A DNA stretch of 64,000 nt from DAOUJW01 sp034422115 (GTDB lineage: Bacteria; Chloroflexota; Dehalococcoidia; Lucifugimonadales; UBA2985), in contig DAOUJW010000001.1 in NCBI GenBank assembly GCA_034422115.1, forward strand, positions 41,682-105,681. Reading direction: 5' to 3'. The notes under the pieces were generated by a model. That model was not told where the DNA came from. It saw only the letters and a program-made list of their open reading frames with translations, and did not search any database. The position numbers and the translations under genes are program-made. Shown here in pieces: positions 49,466 through 57,697 of the stretch (positions within the stretch are counted from its first letter, which is position 1; each line of letters opens with the position of its first letter).

Positions 49466-50467
49466 CTAATAGCCCTTGTCGGGGTCGTAGACGTTGAGCA
49501 GATCGCGGCCGTCCAGGTAGCGGCGCAGGTTGTCAAGGAAGAGGTCGACGGCCCGCTCCTCGTAGAGGAGGGAGTTTCCGGCGACGTGGGCGGTCATCAG
49601 AAGGCGCGGCTCCCTCCACAGGGGGCTGTCCGGGGGCAGGGGCTCCCGGGCGAAGACGTCCAGGGCCGCTCCCGCCAGGTGCCCGTCCCGGAGGGCGCTG
49701 ACAAGGGCCTCCTCGTCCACGATTCCGCCTCGACCCGCGTTCAGGACGTAGCTGCCGCGCTTCATCTGCCGTATCTCCGCCTCACCCAGCAGGCCAAAGG
49801 TCTCCGACGTTCCTGGAAGGCAGATTATAAGGAAGTCGCTCTCCTGCAGGATGCGCGGCAGGTCTCTCGGAGGCAGCAGCAGGTCGACGTCCCCCTGGCC
49901 AGCGACCGGCTCCGTAATCGACCTGCGCATCGCCAGGACGCGCATGTCCATGGCGCGGCACAGCTTCGCCACACGCGAGCCAATATTGCCCAGCCCCAGG
50001 ATTCCCGCCGTGCGCCCCGCAAGCTCCCCGCCGATGAACTTCCAGTAGTCGACGCTGTCCTGGGCGCGGACGGCCGCCGGAAGCTCCTTGGCAAGGGCGA
50101 GCATGCTGCCCAGCGCCCACTCCGATATGGGGACGGCGTGAATGCCGCTGGCGGTGGTGAAGACAAGAGAGCTGCGCTCCAGCCCGTCCCTTACGGCCAC
50201 GTCCGCGCCGGCGCTGATGAGCTGCACCCAGCGCAGGTGTGGGGCGGTCCCTTTGAGGTTGGCGGGCAGCCGGGAGGTTAGGAGCACCTGGACCTCCGGC
50301 ACAAGGGGCAGAAGCTGGTCGGGGAAGGGGAAGGGGGGCCAGACGTCGGGCCTTGGGAGGTCCTGGTTGGGGTCGTTGAGGAGCCGTATGCGCGGGTCGA
50401 TCGCGCTGATGCGCTCCATCTGCTCCCTCGGCAGGCCCCATCCGACGAGTACGTTGACGCTGTCCAT
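49466..50467 (-). CDS. D-2-hydroxyacid dehydrogenase family protein
   Basis: A 333-residue NAD-dependent enzyme. The Rossmann loop is AGILGLGNIGSRVAKLCRAM, the substrate arginine lies in VLNAGRGGIVDEEALVSALR, a conserved aspartate-rich DGHLAGAALDVFAREPLPPD segment follows, and HVAGNSLLYEERAVDLF holds the catalytic His. It would reduce 2-oxoacids or oxidise D-2-hydroxyacids. It is 20 bases downstream-adjacent to the propeller gene but probably not functionally linked. Confidence 0.9.
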   Translation of the reverse strand: MDSVNVLVGWGLPREQMERISAIDPRIRLLNDPNQDLPRPDVWPPFPFPDQLLPLVPEVQVLLTSRLPANLKGTAPHLRWVQLISAGADVAVRDGLERSSLVFTTASGIHAVPISEWALGSMLALAKELPAAVRAQDSVDYWKFIGGELAGRTAGILGLGNIGSRVAKLCRAMDMRVLAMRRSITEPVAGQGDVDLLLPPRDLPRILQESDFLIICLPGTSETFGLLGEAEIRQMKRGSYVLNAGRGGIVDEEALVSALRDGHLAGAALDVFAREPLPPDSPLWREPRLLMTAHVAGNSLLYEERAVDLFLDNLRRYLDGRDLLNVYDPDKGY

Positions 50468-50526
50468 TGCGGCTCTATTGTACGCGTGGAGGGCGCTGGG
50501 CGCTACAGGCGGGCTACTTATGTAAT

Positions 50527-50686
50527 GGCGGTTCGCGAACCGCCCCTACCAGATTCCTGCTTTCGCAGGAATGACGGTGGGTTGTTGTACGCTTCCGTCA
50601 TCGTAATGCCCGTGTAGACGGGCATCCAGGGGTGGGGGGTGGCTTCCCGCCACCCCTCTGGATTCCTGCCTTCGCAGGAATGGTGG
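50527..50686. repeat. Palindrome plus mirror hairpin repeats
   Basis: Positions 50527-50544 hold the perfect 18-bp palindrome GGCGGTTCGCGAACCGCC. Two ATTCCTGC...GCAGGAAT units and a GTAATGCCCGTGTAGACGGG unit follow to 50686. A TATAAT at 50723-50728 may serve the next gene. No ORF is seen in the 314-bp gap. Confidence 0.75.
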
Positions 50687-50781
50687 TGCTCTGCACGAGT
50701 GCCTGTGCCACTCCATTGCTGGTATAATGTCCGCAGCCGGAAGTCGGCGCATATCCAAGACTGGAAAGGAGGCTGATCGAT

Positions 50782-51666
50782 ATGGCAGCAACCGGACAGC
50801 TGGAGTACGAAGTCGTTGAGGGCTGGGGCAAACTCCCGGAGGGGTGGCAGTGGGGGCAGGTGGGCGGCGTCGCAGTCGACTCCAACGACGAGGTGCACGT
50901 TTTCACACGCAGCGACCATCCCCTTATGGTTTTCGACACGGACGGCAACTTTCTGCGCTCCTGGGGTGAGGGCGTTCTGACGGACGCCCACGGCATCTGC
51001 ATCGGGCCGGACGACAGCATCTACCTGGTGGACCGCAGCCCCCAGGTCGCCATGAAGTTCACCCATGACGGCGAGCTTCTGTTCACAATGGGCAACCGCG
51101 ACCAGCCATCGGACACGGGCTACACGGACGACAACCGCACCGTCCTCTACGCCGGCCCGCCCTTCCATCATCCCACTGACCTCTCGCTGACGCCGGAGGG
51201 CGACATGTACATCTCCGACGGATATCGCAACTGCCGCGTCCACAAGTTCTCCCAGCAGGGGGAGCTGCTCTTCTCCTGGGGCGAGCCGGGTGACGGCCCC
51301 GGGCAGTTCCAGCTTGTGCACAGCGTTTGGGAGCACAAGGGCAGGGTGTACGTGGCGGACCGCCAGAACAACCGCCTCCAGGTGTTCACGCCGGACGGCA
51401 GGCACCTGGCGATCTGGCCCGGCTTCCTCCAGCCGTGCAAGATATACATCGACAGCGACGACATCATGTACGTGGCGGAGCTTGGCGACCGCGTGAGCGT
51501 CCTTGACCTCCAGGGCAACGTTCTGGCCCGATGGGGCGACAGGCGCAGCCACGAGCCGGGCCTCTTCTGGGGGCCCCACGGCATCTGGACCGACTCCCAC
51601 GGCGACCTGTACGTCTCCGAGGTGCTGGAGGGCCAGCGGGTGCAGAAGTTCAGGCGCAAGAGGTAG
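50782..51666 (+). CDS. NHL-repeat beta-propeller protein
   Basis: A 294-residue protein of six NHL-like blades, for example GGVAVDSNDEVHVFTRSDHP, GICIGPDDSIYLVDRSPQVA, DLSLTPEGDMYISDGYRNC, and GIWTDSHGDLYVSEVLEGQR. It has no signal peptide or catalytic signature apart from family resemblance to peptidyl-hydroxyglycine lyase/SMP-30-type propellers, so a binding or scaffold role is as likely as an enzyme. AAAGGAGGC precedes ATG. It is followed by a CoA-binding protein 150 bp downstream. Confidence 0.85.
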   Translation: MAATGQLEYEVVEGWGKLPEGWQWGQVGGVAVDSNDEVHVFTRSDHPLMVFDTDGNFLRSWGEGVLTDAHGICIGPDDSIYLVDRSPQVAMKFTHDGELLFTMGNRDQPSDTGYTDDNRTVLYAGPPFHHPTDLSLTPEGDMYISDGYRNCRVHKFSQQGELLFSWGEPGDGPGQFQLVHSVWEHKGRVYVADRQNNRLQVFTPDGRHLAIWPGFLQPCKIYIDSDDIMYVAELGDRVSVLDLQGNVLARWGDRRSHEPGLFWGPHGIWTDSHGDLYVSEVLEGQRVQKFRRKR

Positions 51667-51812
51667 ACCGCAGAGGGCCGTGCGCTTGCGCGCGCATACA
51701 AGCGTATGCAAGCGCATTGCAGTTCACAGGCATAAATCCGCCATCCCGCCACCTCGTCATTCCTGCGGAAGCTGGAACCCAGGCGGGGCTTGGAACAGGA
51801 AAGGAGGCAGAC

Positions 51813-52175
51813 ATGGACGCAGTGGAGGAGCAGCTAACAAAGAGCAAGGTGATAGCCGTCGTGGGCCTCTCGCCGAGGCCGGAGAGGGACAGCTACGACG
51901 TCGCCAGGTACCTGCAGGAGCAGGGCTACAGGATCATCCCCGTCAACCCCACCGCGGACGAGATTCTGGGCGAGAAGAGCTACCCGGACCTCAAGTCCAT
52001 CCCGGTGCCGGTGGACATGGTGGACGTTTTCAGGCGGTCGGACACGGTGCCGCCGGTGGTGGACGAGGCCATAGAGATAGGCGCAAAGTACATCTGGATG
52101 CAGGACGGCGTGGTGCACGAGGAGTCGGCCCGGAAGGCTGAGGAGGCCGGTGTCCAGGTCATAATGAACAATTGA
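51813..52175 (+). CDS. CoA-binding domain protein (YccU type)
   Basis: A 120-residue Rossmann-fold CoA_binding_2 protein: KVIAVVGLSPRPERDSYDVA, YLQEQGYRIIPVNP, then VDMVDVFRRSDTVPPVVDEA and IWMQDGVVHEESARKAEEAG. YccU-like proteins bind CoA; role unknown. ATG 51813 follows AAAGGAGGCAGAC, a strong site; an upstream in-frame extension runs over repeats and is rejected. It may be cotranscribed with the NHL gene. Confidence 0.87.
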   Translation: MDAVEEQLTKSKVIAVVGLSPRPERDSYDVARYLQEQGYRIIPVNPTADEILGEKSYPDLKSIPVPVDMVDVFRRSDTVPPVVDEAIEIGAKYIWMQDGVVHEESARKAEEAGVQVIMNN

Positions 52176-52284
52176 ACTATGCGGGAGCATCGCCGCCGGT
52201 ACGGCGGCCTGAACGCAGAGCAGCGCCCTCCCTACGCGGACGCGTAGCAGTACAGCAAGGTACTATCGCATAGAAACCATCTCA

Positions 52285-52376
52285 CCGCTCGCCCTGAGCC
52301 TGTCGAAGGGAGCGAGCGGTGATCGAGCAGTCGCTTGATGTCCGCTCAAATGGTTCGACAAGCTCACCATGAGCGG
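52285..52376. repeat. Paired CCGCTCG/CGAGCGG repeat element
   Basis: Two hairpins with the TGTCGAA and TTCGACA cores separated by ~30 bases, each beginning or ending CCGCTC/GAGCGG. Same family as 3317 and 23251. It lies between convergent genes. Confidence 0.75.
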
Positions 52377-52394
52377 AAAAGAGGATGTCTCTCC

Positions 52395-53681
52395 CTACAC
52401 GGAAGGAATCCTGGGCCGCCACTGGGTAACTGTGCACAGGAGCGACGTCGCCAGGACTATCCCCGCGCCCAGGGCCATGGCTGCCTCTATCCCCTGGGAG
52501 TCGGCCAGACTCCCGGCTACGGCAGGCGCAATGGCCGAGACTATCAGGGCCGAGCCAAAGACCAGGGACACGGTCGTGGCCTGGGCCCCCGGCTCCACCA
52601 GGTCCACACCCGCCGCCAGCAGGATGGCCATGAGGGGAAAGAGGAATGAGCCCATGACTATGGCCACGGCCGCCAGGGGCCAGCTGATCTCCCCCAGGGT
52701 GGGGAATCTGTCGACCAGAAAGCCCCAACTTGTGATCGGCCAGTCCCCGGGGACAAGGGGAATCAGCAGGAAGCACACTCCCAGCACGGCAAGGCTTGGG
52801 GCCAGAATGGCCTTGCGCCCCATGCGGTCGGAGGCGTACCCCATAATGGGCTGGGAAACTATACCACCCACATTGGCAAAAAGCAGATAAATTCCCACGG
52901 TGACGCTGGAGACTTCCAGGTTCTCCCTCAGGTAGATTGGGAAGAAGGTCAGGAAGGTGGTCTGTCCGCCCACGAACCCGCCTGCAAAGGCGAGCACCAG
53001 CAGCAACCTGCGATTGCGCAGCAGTCCCTTCAGAGAGGTCAGGTAGCTCTCTTGCCCCTGTATCTCGCCGGAGCGGGTCGGGATGGTCTTGAGTATCGCC
53101 CAGATGAGGATGCCGGCAATGACTCCCGGGACCACACCGCCCCGGAGCACCATCTGCCAGCCCACAATCCCTATCAACGTCCCGGCCAGGACGGGTCCCA
53201 GGGTCTCGCCCACGCTTCCGCCGGTGCCGTGCAGTGAGATGGCGAATCCCCTGCGCGACTCGAACTCCCTTGATAGGGAGGAGATGGCCGATGGGTGCCA
53301 GAAGGTGATGGCTACGTTGAACAGGGCGGCAAAGACGAGGGCCATCCAGAAGGTTGTGGACAGGCCCAGGGCCAGGGCAAAGATGCCAAGGAAGATGATG
53401 GACGCGCCCAGGATCTCGGCGCGGTAGGCGCTCAGCCTGTCTCCGGCGTAGCCCGCGGGGATGTTGGTAATGCCGCCCAGCACGTTGCGGAAGGTGGAGA
53501 GGATGCCTATCTGGGAGTTAGTGAGCCCAAGGCCGGTCTTGATCTCCGGGAGCAGCACAAAGAAGGCTGCGTTGAAGAGGTGCTTCAGCCCGTGGCCGGC
53601 AACTGCTACAACAAGCAGGGTGCGTCGCTGACCGTCGGTTAGCTCCTCGGATCCCGGCGCGGCGGCCCCTCTATCCTGCAT
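52395..53681 (-). CDS. Major facilitator superfamily transporter
   Basis: A 428-residue transporter with about twelve helices in two halves. The cytoplasmic loop signature between helices 2 and 3 is GYAGDRLSAYRAEILG, and its repeat in the second half is MGYASDRMGRKAILA. The N-terminal stretch (MQDRGAAAPGSEELTDGQRR) is hydrophilic. Substrate is unknown; the motifs fit drug/metabolite efflux or sugar-phosphate types equally. It is alone on the minus strand. Confidence 0.87.
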   Translation of the reverse strand: MQDRGAAAPGSEELTDGQRRTLLVVAVAGHGLKHLFNAAFFVLLPEIKTGLGLTNSQIGILSTFRNVLGGITNIPAGYAGDRLSAYRAEILGASIIFLGIFALALGLSTTFWMALVFAALFNVAITFWHPSAISSLSREFESRRGFAISLHGTGGSVGETLGPVLAGTLIGIVGWQMVLRGGVVPGVIAGILIWAILKTIPTRSGEIQGQESYLTSLKGLLRNRRLLLVLAFAGGFVGGQTTFLTFFPIYLRENLEVSSVTVGIYLLFANVGGIVSQPIMGYASDRMGRKAILAPSLAVLGVCFLLIPLVPGDWPITSWGFLVDRFPTLGEISWPLAAVAIVMGSFLFPLMAILLAAGVDLVEPGAQATTVSLVFGSALIVSAIAPAVAGSLADSQGIEAAMALGAGIVLATSLLCTVTQWRPRIPSV

Positions 53682-53761
53682 TCAAGGCCCCGATGTGAGC
53701 GCTCAAGCGGTTCAGCCGCTCTTCGCTTGTAGTCAAAATATGTTCTCCTCTTGCGGCCTGT

Positions 53762-53845
53762 TCATTCCGCTTCAATCATAGGCTTCGGTGGCACAACCTC
53801 GTATGCGCTGCTACATCCAGCCCAGATTACCACAGCCGCCAGCAT
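53762..53845 (-). CDS. 27-codon candidate mini-lipoprotein
   Basis: MLAAVVIWAGCSSAYEVVPP and seven more residues: a hydrophobic start and WAGC lipobox-like motif with no basic N terminus. GGGGAG lies ten bases upstream. It is as small as entericidin-type toxins, but this could be chance in a 220-bp gap with no other gene. Confidence 0.25.
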   Translation of the reverse strand: MLAAVVIWAGCSSAYEVVPPKPMIEAE

Positions 53846-53901
53846 TGCTTATAACTCCCCACCGTCCCACCATTTCCCTACCTCTTCCATGAAGCATCTC
53901 C

Positions 53902-54342
53902 CTACTGTCGGCTCAACGTAACCATGCCGTTCGGCCCATCATAGGTCATAGTATGGTATTCCAGAAAAGTCCGACCCAGCAGCGCCATGTGCTGTTGGCC
54001 GCCTGCTGCGAGGTCTACACCGGCAAACGTTCCGAAAATAGTAAAATCCAGGGCTGGAACATACACCTGCGCAAGATGAAAGCTGACCGGCTGAGCGCCA
54101 TGCACACCGGCGACGGGCCGTCGATCAATAACGGGCAGTCCCAAGTCGGACGCCAGGGAAGAATCTATGCAACTCTCCGAGGCGCCTGTGTCAATTAACC
54201 CTGGATACAAGTCCGGCGCCAAGAAGACGTACGGCCTGCTTACGGGGTCGAAGGCGGCGTCAAAGCCAATCTGAACAGGTAGGGTCGGCCCCGTCCGCGT
54301 TAGGGCAACTCTCCCGCCGGGGTTGATGTCAGCCGTCGGCAT
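53902..54342 (-). CDS. Retropepsin-like aspartic protease 3
   Basis: A 146-residue single-motif aspartic protease: PGLIDTGASESCIDSSLASD gives the D-T-G, and HMALLGRTFLEYH is the conserved C-terminal GRTFL-type helix of clan AA. It differs clearly from the pair at 43-45 kb. It overlaps the 3' end of the upstream hypothetical gene by 14 bases, so the two are translationally coupled and probably act together. Confidence 0.77.
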   Translation of the reverse strand: MPTADINPGGRVALTRTGPTLPVQIGFDAAFDPVSRPYVFLAPDLYPGLIDTGASESCIDSSLASDLGLPVIDRRPVAGVHGAQPVSFHLAQVYVPALDFTIFGTFAGVDLAAGGQQHMALLGRTFLEYHTMTYDGPNGMVTLSRQ

Positions 54343-54610
54343 GGACGGGTCTGTACAGAACGGATGCCGGGAGCGCTACCGGGCCGGCGCCAACCTGCCG
54401 TATCAGGTAAGGCCCCCTTCCAAAACGCCTCACGGCATCGGCGGCGGCATCCTGGAAGTCCTGGTATGTATTTACCAGCCTGCCCTCGCGGATAACAACC
54501 CACTCGTGCAAGTGGGAGGCCTCCAACTCCTCTCTCAGAGACTCGTAGGTCTCTATCTCCCTATCGATTTGCTCCAACTCCTGCCGTCTTTCAGCATCCG
54601 TTACCGCCAT
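54329..54610 (-). CDS. Small protein coupled to the retropepsin-like gene
   Basis: A 93-residue protein: residues 1-30 form a charged helix (ERRQELEQIDREIETYESLR), and residues 35-75 hold HEWVVIREGRLVNTYQDFQD then AAADAVRRFGRGPYLIRQVG. No family is recognised with certainty, though similar DUF5678-like small proteins often sit beside retropepsin-like proteases. The overlap with the protease gene suggests that it is a substrate, partner or assembly factor. Confidence 0.65.
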   Translation of the reverse strand: MAVTDAERRQELEQIDREIETYESLREELEASHLHEWVVIREGRLVNTYQDFQDAAADAVRRFGRGPYLIRQVGAGPVALPASVLYRPVHADG

Positions 54611-54648
54611 CCGTTGACCTCCCTGCGGTTATCGGGTTACTGGATGGA

Positions 54649-55518
54649 CTACTGAGCGGCCTCGCTGGCCTCTGCAGCTTCGAACTCGGCCTCCCGCTGC
54701 TCAACCTCCTGCTGGCGGTCCAAGGGCACGGTGGCCATACCGCCGCGCTCTATGTCGACCATGAACTCGGCGATCTCGATGCCCTGTCCCTCAACGCCGA
54801 CCAGGTTCTCCCGGGACACCGACGCGTCCGTGTAGAGGAACTTGTGCTCCCGACCACCAAGGAGCAGGTTTTCCGGTCTTATCTCTACACCCTCCGTGTC
54901 CGTCTTCACGGCAATCAGGCTCATGCGCTGGTTGCGGGGCGCGTCCGGGTTGGTGACCGCGAGGGTGAGGACCACGTCGGGGGCAAGGATGCTGGTGATG
55001 TAGTCCTTGGTGCCGGTGATGATGTAGTCGTCGCCGTCCCTCACGGCCTCTGTGGTGTTGGCGCTGATGTCGGAGCCGTGCATCCTCTCGTTGAAGGCGT
55101 GGCACATCGTGAGCTCACCCTGGAGCAGGGACTTCAGCAGAGTCGTCTTCTGCTCCTCCGTGCCGAACACCCGCAGGGCCGCGGCGTGCATGATGGACAC
55201 GTATATGGGCGGGATGGACTGCTTGGCAAGCTCACGCTGGACGACCTGGGCGTAGGCGGCGGGCAGACTGGCTCCGCCGTACCTGCGAGGCCAGCTTGGG
55301 GCAATCCAGCCCATTGACCCCAGCTTGCGGCGGAACTCCACAACCCACTGCTTCACCTCGGGCGACATGGGCTGCCCCCTCACGGGGGCCGGGATGTCGT
55401 CGGGTATCACCGCGTTCGCGTTCATCCAGTCTCTGACGTAGAGACGGAACGTCTCCAGGGCCGCGAGGGCCTCCAGGTACGCCGTGGATCCGGGCGCCGG
55501 TTCTGATGGAGTTGTCAT
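54649..55518 (-). CDS. C-terminally truncated acyl-CoA dehydrogenase-like protein
   Basis: A 289-residue protein with the N-terminal helical and middle beta domains of acyl-CoA dehydrogenases: GWIAPSWPRRYGGASLPAAY, AFNERMHGSDISANTTEAVR and YIITGTKDYITSILAPDVVL. The C-terminal helix bundle, which normally supplies the dimer interface and part of FAD binding, is missing; the chain stops after LDRQQEVEQREAEFEAAEAS. Full homologues, such as the gene at 35477, have over 400 residues. It may pair with another subunit, as the heterodimeric ACADs of steroid degradation do, or be non-catalytic. No frameshift is seen, so the truncation looks natural. Confidence 0.82.
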   Translation of the reverse strand: MTTPSEPAPGSTAYLEALAALETFRLYVRDWMNANAVIPDDIPAPVRGQPMSPEVKQWVVEFRRKLGSMGWIAPSWPRRYGGASLPAAYAQVVQRELAKQSIPPIYVSIMHAAALRVFGTEEQKTTLLKSLLQGELTMCHAFNERMHGSDISANTTEAVRDGDDYIITGTKDYITSILAPDVVLTLAVTNPDAPRNQRMSLIAVKTDTEGVEIRPENLLLGGREHKFLYTDASVSRENLVGVEGQGIEIAEFMVDIERGGMATVPLDRQQEVEQREAEFEAAEASEAAQ

Positions 55519-55658
55519 GTTACCTTACCTCCCTGTCCTCATCGGTGGGAAACCCTGAGCAACTCTAGGAAATTATACGATTGAGAAGCGCCCCTCAGTC
55601 AAGCCACTCGCTGATGGCGCTGCTACCAGTATACACCTCCCGGCAGGCTTGTGCCTGC

Positions 55659-56066
55659 CTACGCGGGCCTGAACTTGTACAGGGTGATCTCAGGGGTGAC
55701 GTCCTCAAAGACGACCGTCACCGGCATCCCTATCTGCATGTCGTCGGGTTCACAGCCGGTCATGTGGCTCAGGATGCGCGGGCCTTCCGCCAGGTCCACC
55801 ATGACCACAATGTAGGGAGCGTCCTCCTGGAACGCGGGGCCGGGGCCGCGGTGCACCACAGAGTAGGAGTACACCGTACCGGCGCCGCTTACGGGCGTCC
55901 AGGTTGCATTAACCGACGCACAGTCCTGGCAAACGTCCTTGGGGGTGAAGCGGTACGTAGGGCAGTCGTCGCAGCGCTGCAAAAGCAGCTTGTGCGCCTT
56001 GGTGCCCTCCCAGAAAGGCTCGTTCAGAAGGGTTATCTCAGGCAGTGGCTTGTTGTATTGCGTCAT
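55659..56066 (-). CDS. DUF35 zinc-ribbon OB-fold protein
   Basis: A 135-residue protein: a zinc ribbon CDDCPTYRFTPKDVCQDCAS (Cys-x2-Cys...Cys-x2-Cys) precedes an OB-fold (GAGTVYSYSVVHRGPGPAFQ to MPVTVVFEDV). DUF35 proteins partner thiolase-like enzymes, both HMG-CoA-type ketothiolases in archaea and Ltp2-type retro-aldolases in steroid catabolism. It begins two bases after the thiolase-like gene on the minus strand, so the two are coupled. Confidence 0.88.
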   Translation of the reverse strand: MTQYNKPLPEITLLNEPFWEGTKAHKLLLQRCDDCPTYRFTPKDVCQDCASVNATWTPVSGAGTVYSYSVVHRGPGPAFQEDAPYIVVMVDLAEGPRILSHMTGCEPDDMQIGMPVTVVFEDVTPEITLYKFRPA

Positions 56067-56068
56067 GA

Positions 56069-57214
56069 CTACCCCCTGGCGAAAATGGCTGAGTACTGGC
56101 CCTGGAATGCGCCGCCCGTTCCGTGGGCGTAGGCCAACTCCACGTTGGGTACCTGGTGGTCGGCCGCTTCGCCTCGAAGCTGTCGCACCAGCTCGGTGAC
56201 GGTGTACAGCCCGCAGGCCGCTCCGTGGCTGCCGGACAGGTATCCGCCGTCCGTGTTAGTGGGTAGCCGGCCTCCTATCTGGAGTGCGCCGCCCTCGACG
56301 AAGGGGCCGCCCTCGCCCTTGGCGCAGAAGCCGGCGTCCTCAAGCTCGATTATGACGTCGATGGAGAAGTGGTCTGAGATGCCGGCGACGTCTATGTCCT
56401 CGCGGCGCACGCCCGCCTCCCCGAAGGCCGTGTTGGCGGCCATGACACCGCCAAAGGAGGTCAGGGTGGGCGCCGACATGGGGTCGTAGAAGGTGAAGCC
56501 CTGGCCCCAGCCAAGCATCACCACAGGGGTCTTGCGAAGGTCCCTAGCCCGCTCCAGGGAGGTCATAACAATTGCGCCGCCGCCGTTGTTCACCAGGCAG
56601 CAGTCGAAGAGGTGCAGCGGGTCCGCGATGACCCGGGAGTTGACCACGTCCTCAATGGTTATCTCGCCTCGCGCTCCCATAACGGAGGCTGGGTTCAGGG
56701 TTGCGTGCTTCCGGGCTGCCACCGCAACCTCTGCCAGGTGCTCACTGGTGGTGCCGTAGTCGTGCATGTGGCGGCGTGCGGCCAGGGCATAGTCGGAGGC
56801 CCTGGTGGTGCCCCAGATGTACTCGAAGGGGTTGCCGCCCGGCCCGCCGCCGCGGCGGGGGGCGTTCGGGTGTACCGCGCCGCCGGACGCCGTGGGCACT
56901 ATAACCACGTCGGCGTAGCCGTGGGCAATGGCCATCGCCGCAATGCCCATGCCCGCCGAAGACGAGGACGCCCCCACGCCGGTCTGGGCGTGGAACCTCA
57001 GTGGAGGGCCAAAGGCGTCGGTGAAGTCGCCCACAATGCCTGCGCCCTCCGGCCCTGCGCCAATGATGCCGTCGATATCGTGGGCCTTCAGCCCGGCGTC
57101 CTCCAGCGCGCCGTTCACCGCCTCTGCGTAGAGGCTGCCGGTGGTGCGGTCCTGGAGGCCGCCCTGTTCCGTCATGTACACGCCTACAATTGCCGCTTGT
57201 CTCAGGTCGCTCAT
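56069..57214 (-). CDS. Thiolase-like protein lacking the thiolase catalytic residues (possible aldolase)
   Basis: A 381-residue thiolase-fold protein. At the usual nucleophile position (GxCxSG) it has GASSSSAG, Ser83 instead of Cys. Where the His-bearing GHP motif should be it has GGYLSGSHG with Tyr325. The final Cys-Gly is replaced by AHGTGG. Such losses are known in the Ltp2 retro-aldolase group, which uses tyrosines and a DUF35 partner. The DUF35 gene follows immediately. An Ltp2-like C-C cleavage of a CoA ester is therefore more likely than thiolysis. No Lys/Tyr assignment is proven by this reading. Confidence 0.82.
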   Translation of the reverse strand: MSDLRQAAIVGVYMTEQGGLQDRTTGSLYAEAVNGALEDAGLKAHDIDGIIGAGPEGAGIVGDFTDAFGPPLRFHAQTGVGASSSSAGMGIAAMAIAHGYADVVIVPTASGGAVHPNAPRRGGGPGGNPFEYIWGTTRASDYALAARRHMHDYGTTSEHLAEVAVAARKHATLNPASVMGARGEITIEDVVNSRVIADPLHLFDCCLVNNGGGAIVMTSLERARDLRKTPVVMLGWGQGFTFYDPMSAPTLTSFGGVMAANTAFGEAGVRREDIDVAGISDHFSIDVIIELEDAGFCAKGEGGPFVEGGALQIGGRLPTNTDGGYLSGSHGAACGLYTVTELVRQLRGEAADHQVPNVELAYAHGTGGAFQGQYSAIFARG

Positions 57215-57322
57215 AGCACCCTCCTGACGACTCTATTGCACCCTGAGCATTACCTATTGGGCGTGCTTTGTCAAGGGCAGATGCCACGAGCTTGGCAGCC
57301 TGCGAAAGCGGGGCATATGGCG

Positions 57323-57328
57323 TATAAT
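57323..57328 (+). promoter_or_regulatory. -10 element close to the HigB start
   Basis: TATAAT lies seven bases before ATG 57335, which would give a leaderless transcript. No good -35 is at the proper distance, so support is modest. Confidence 0.3.
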
Positions 57329-57334
57329 GAGTTA

Positions 57335-57697
57335 ATGGTATGGGAGGTAGAAGGTACAGACCAATTTGTGCACTGGTGGCGCGAACTTTCCGAAAATCAG
57401 AGAGGTTCAGTGACTACCGGCATTGATATGCTGGAAGAATTTGGCCCCATTTTACCTTATCCATATTCATCGGGGGTGAGTGGGTCACGCCACGGGCACA
57501 TGAGGGAGTTGAGAATCCAAAGCGCCGGCAGGCCAATCCGTATATTCTATGCGATGGACCCCAGGCGGACATCCATCCTCCTGATCGGCGGGGACAAGAC
57601 TGGCAATCAGAGATTCTATGAGGAGTACATACCTATAGCCGACAGGCTTTACGATGAACACCTGGAGGAACTGCGGAGAGAGGGGTTAATCGAATGA
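57335..57697 (+). CDS. HigB-type (RelE-fold) toxin
   Basis: A 120-residue ribosome-dependent mRNA endonuclease-like toxin. It opens VWEVEGTDQFVHWWRELSEN and holds SRHGHMRELRIQSAGRPIRI, FYAMDPRRTSILLIGGDKTG, and FYEEYIPIADRLYDEHLEEL, the phage-derived HigB/Gp49-like pattern. ATG 57335 is preferred over ATG 57317 because homology starts here. It overlaps the following antitoxin-like gene by four bases (ATGA), the usual order for HigBA. Confidence 0.88.
   Translation: MVWEVEGTDQFVHWWRELSENQRGSVTTGIDMLEEFGPILPYPYSSGVSGSRHGHMRELRIQSAGRPIRIFYAMDPRRTSILLIGGDKTGNQRFYEEYIPIADRLYDEHLEELRREGLIE

Noticed and set aside
56612..57334. Long in-frame extension upstream of the HigB toxin
   Set aside because: It is a shadow of the thiolase-like gene; HigB homology starts at 57335.
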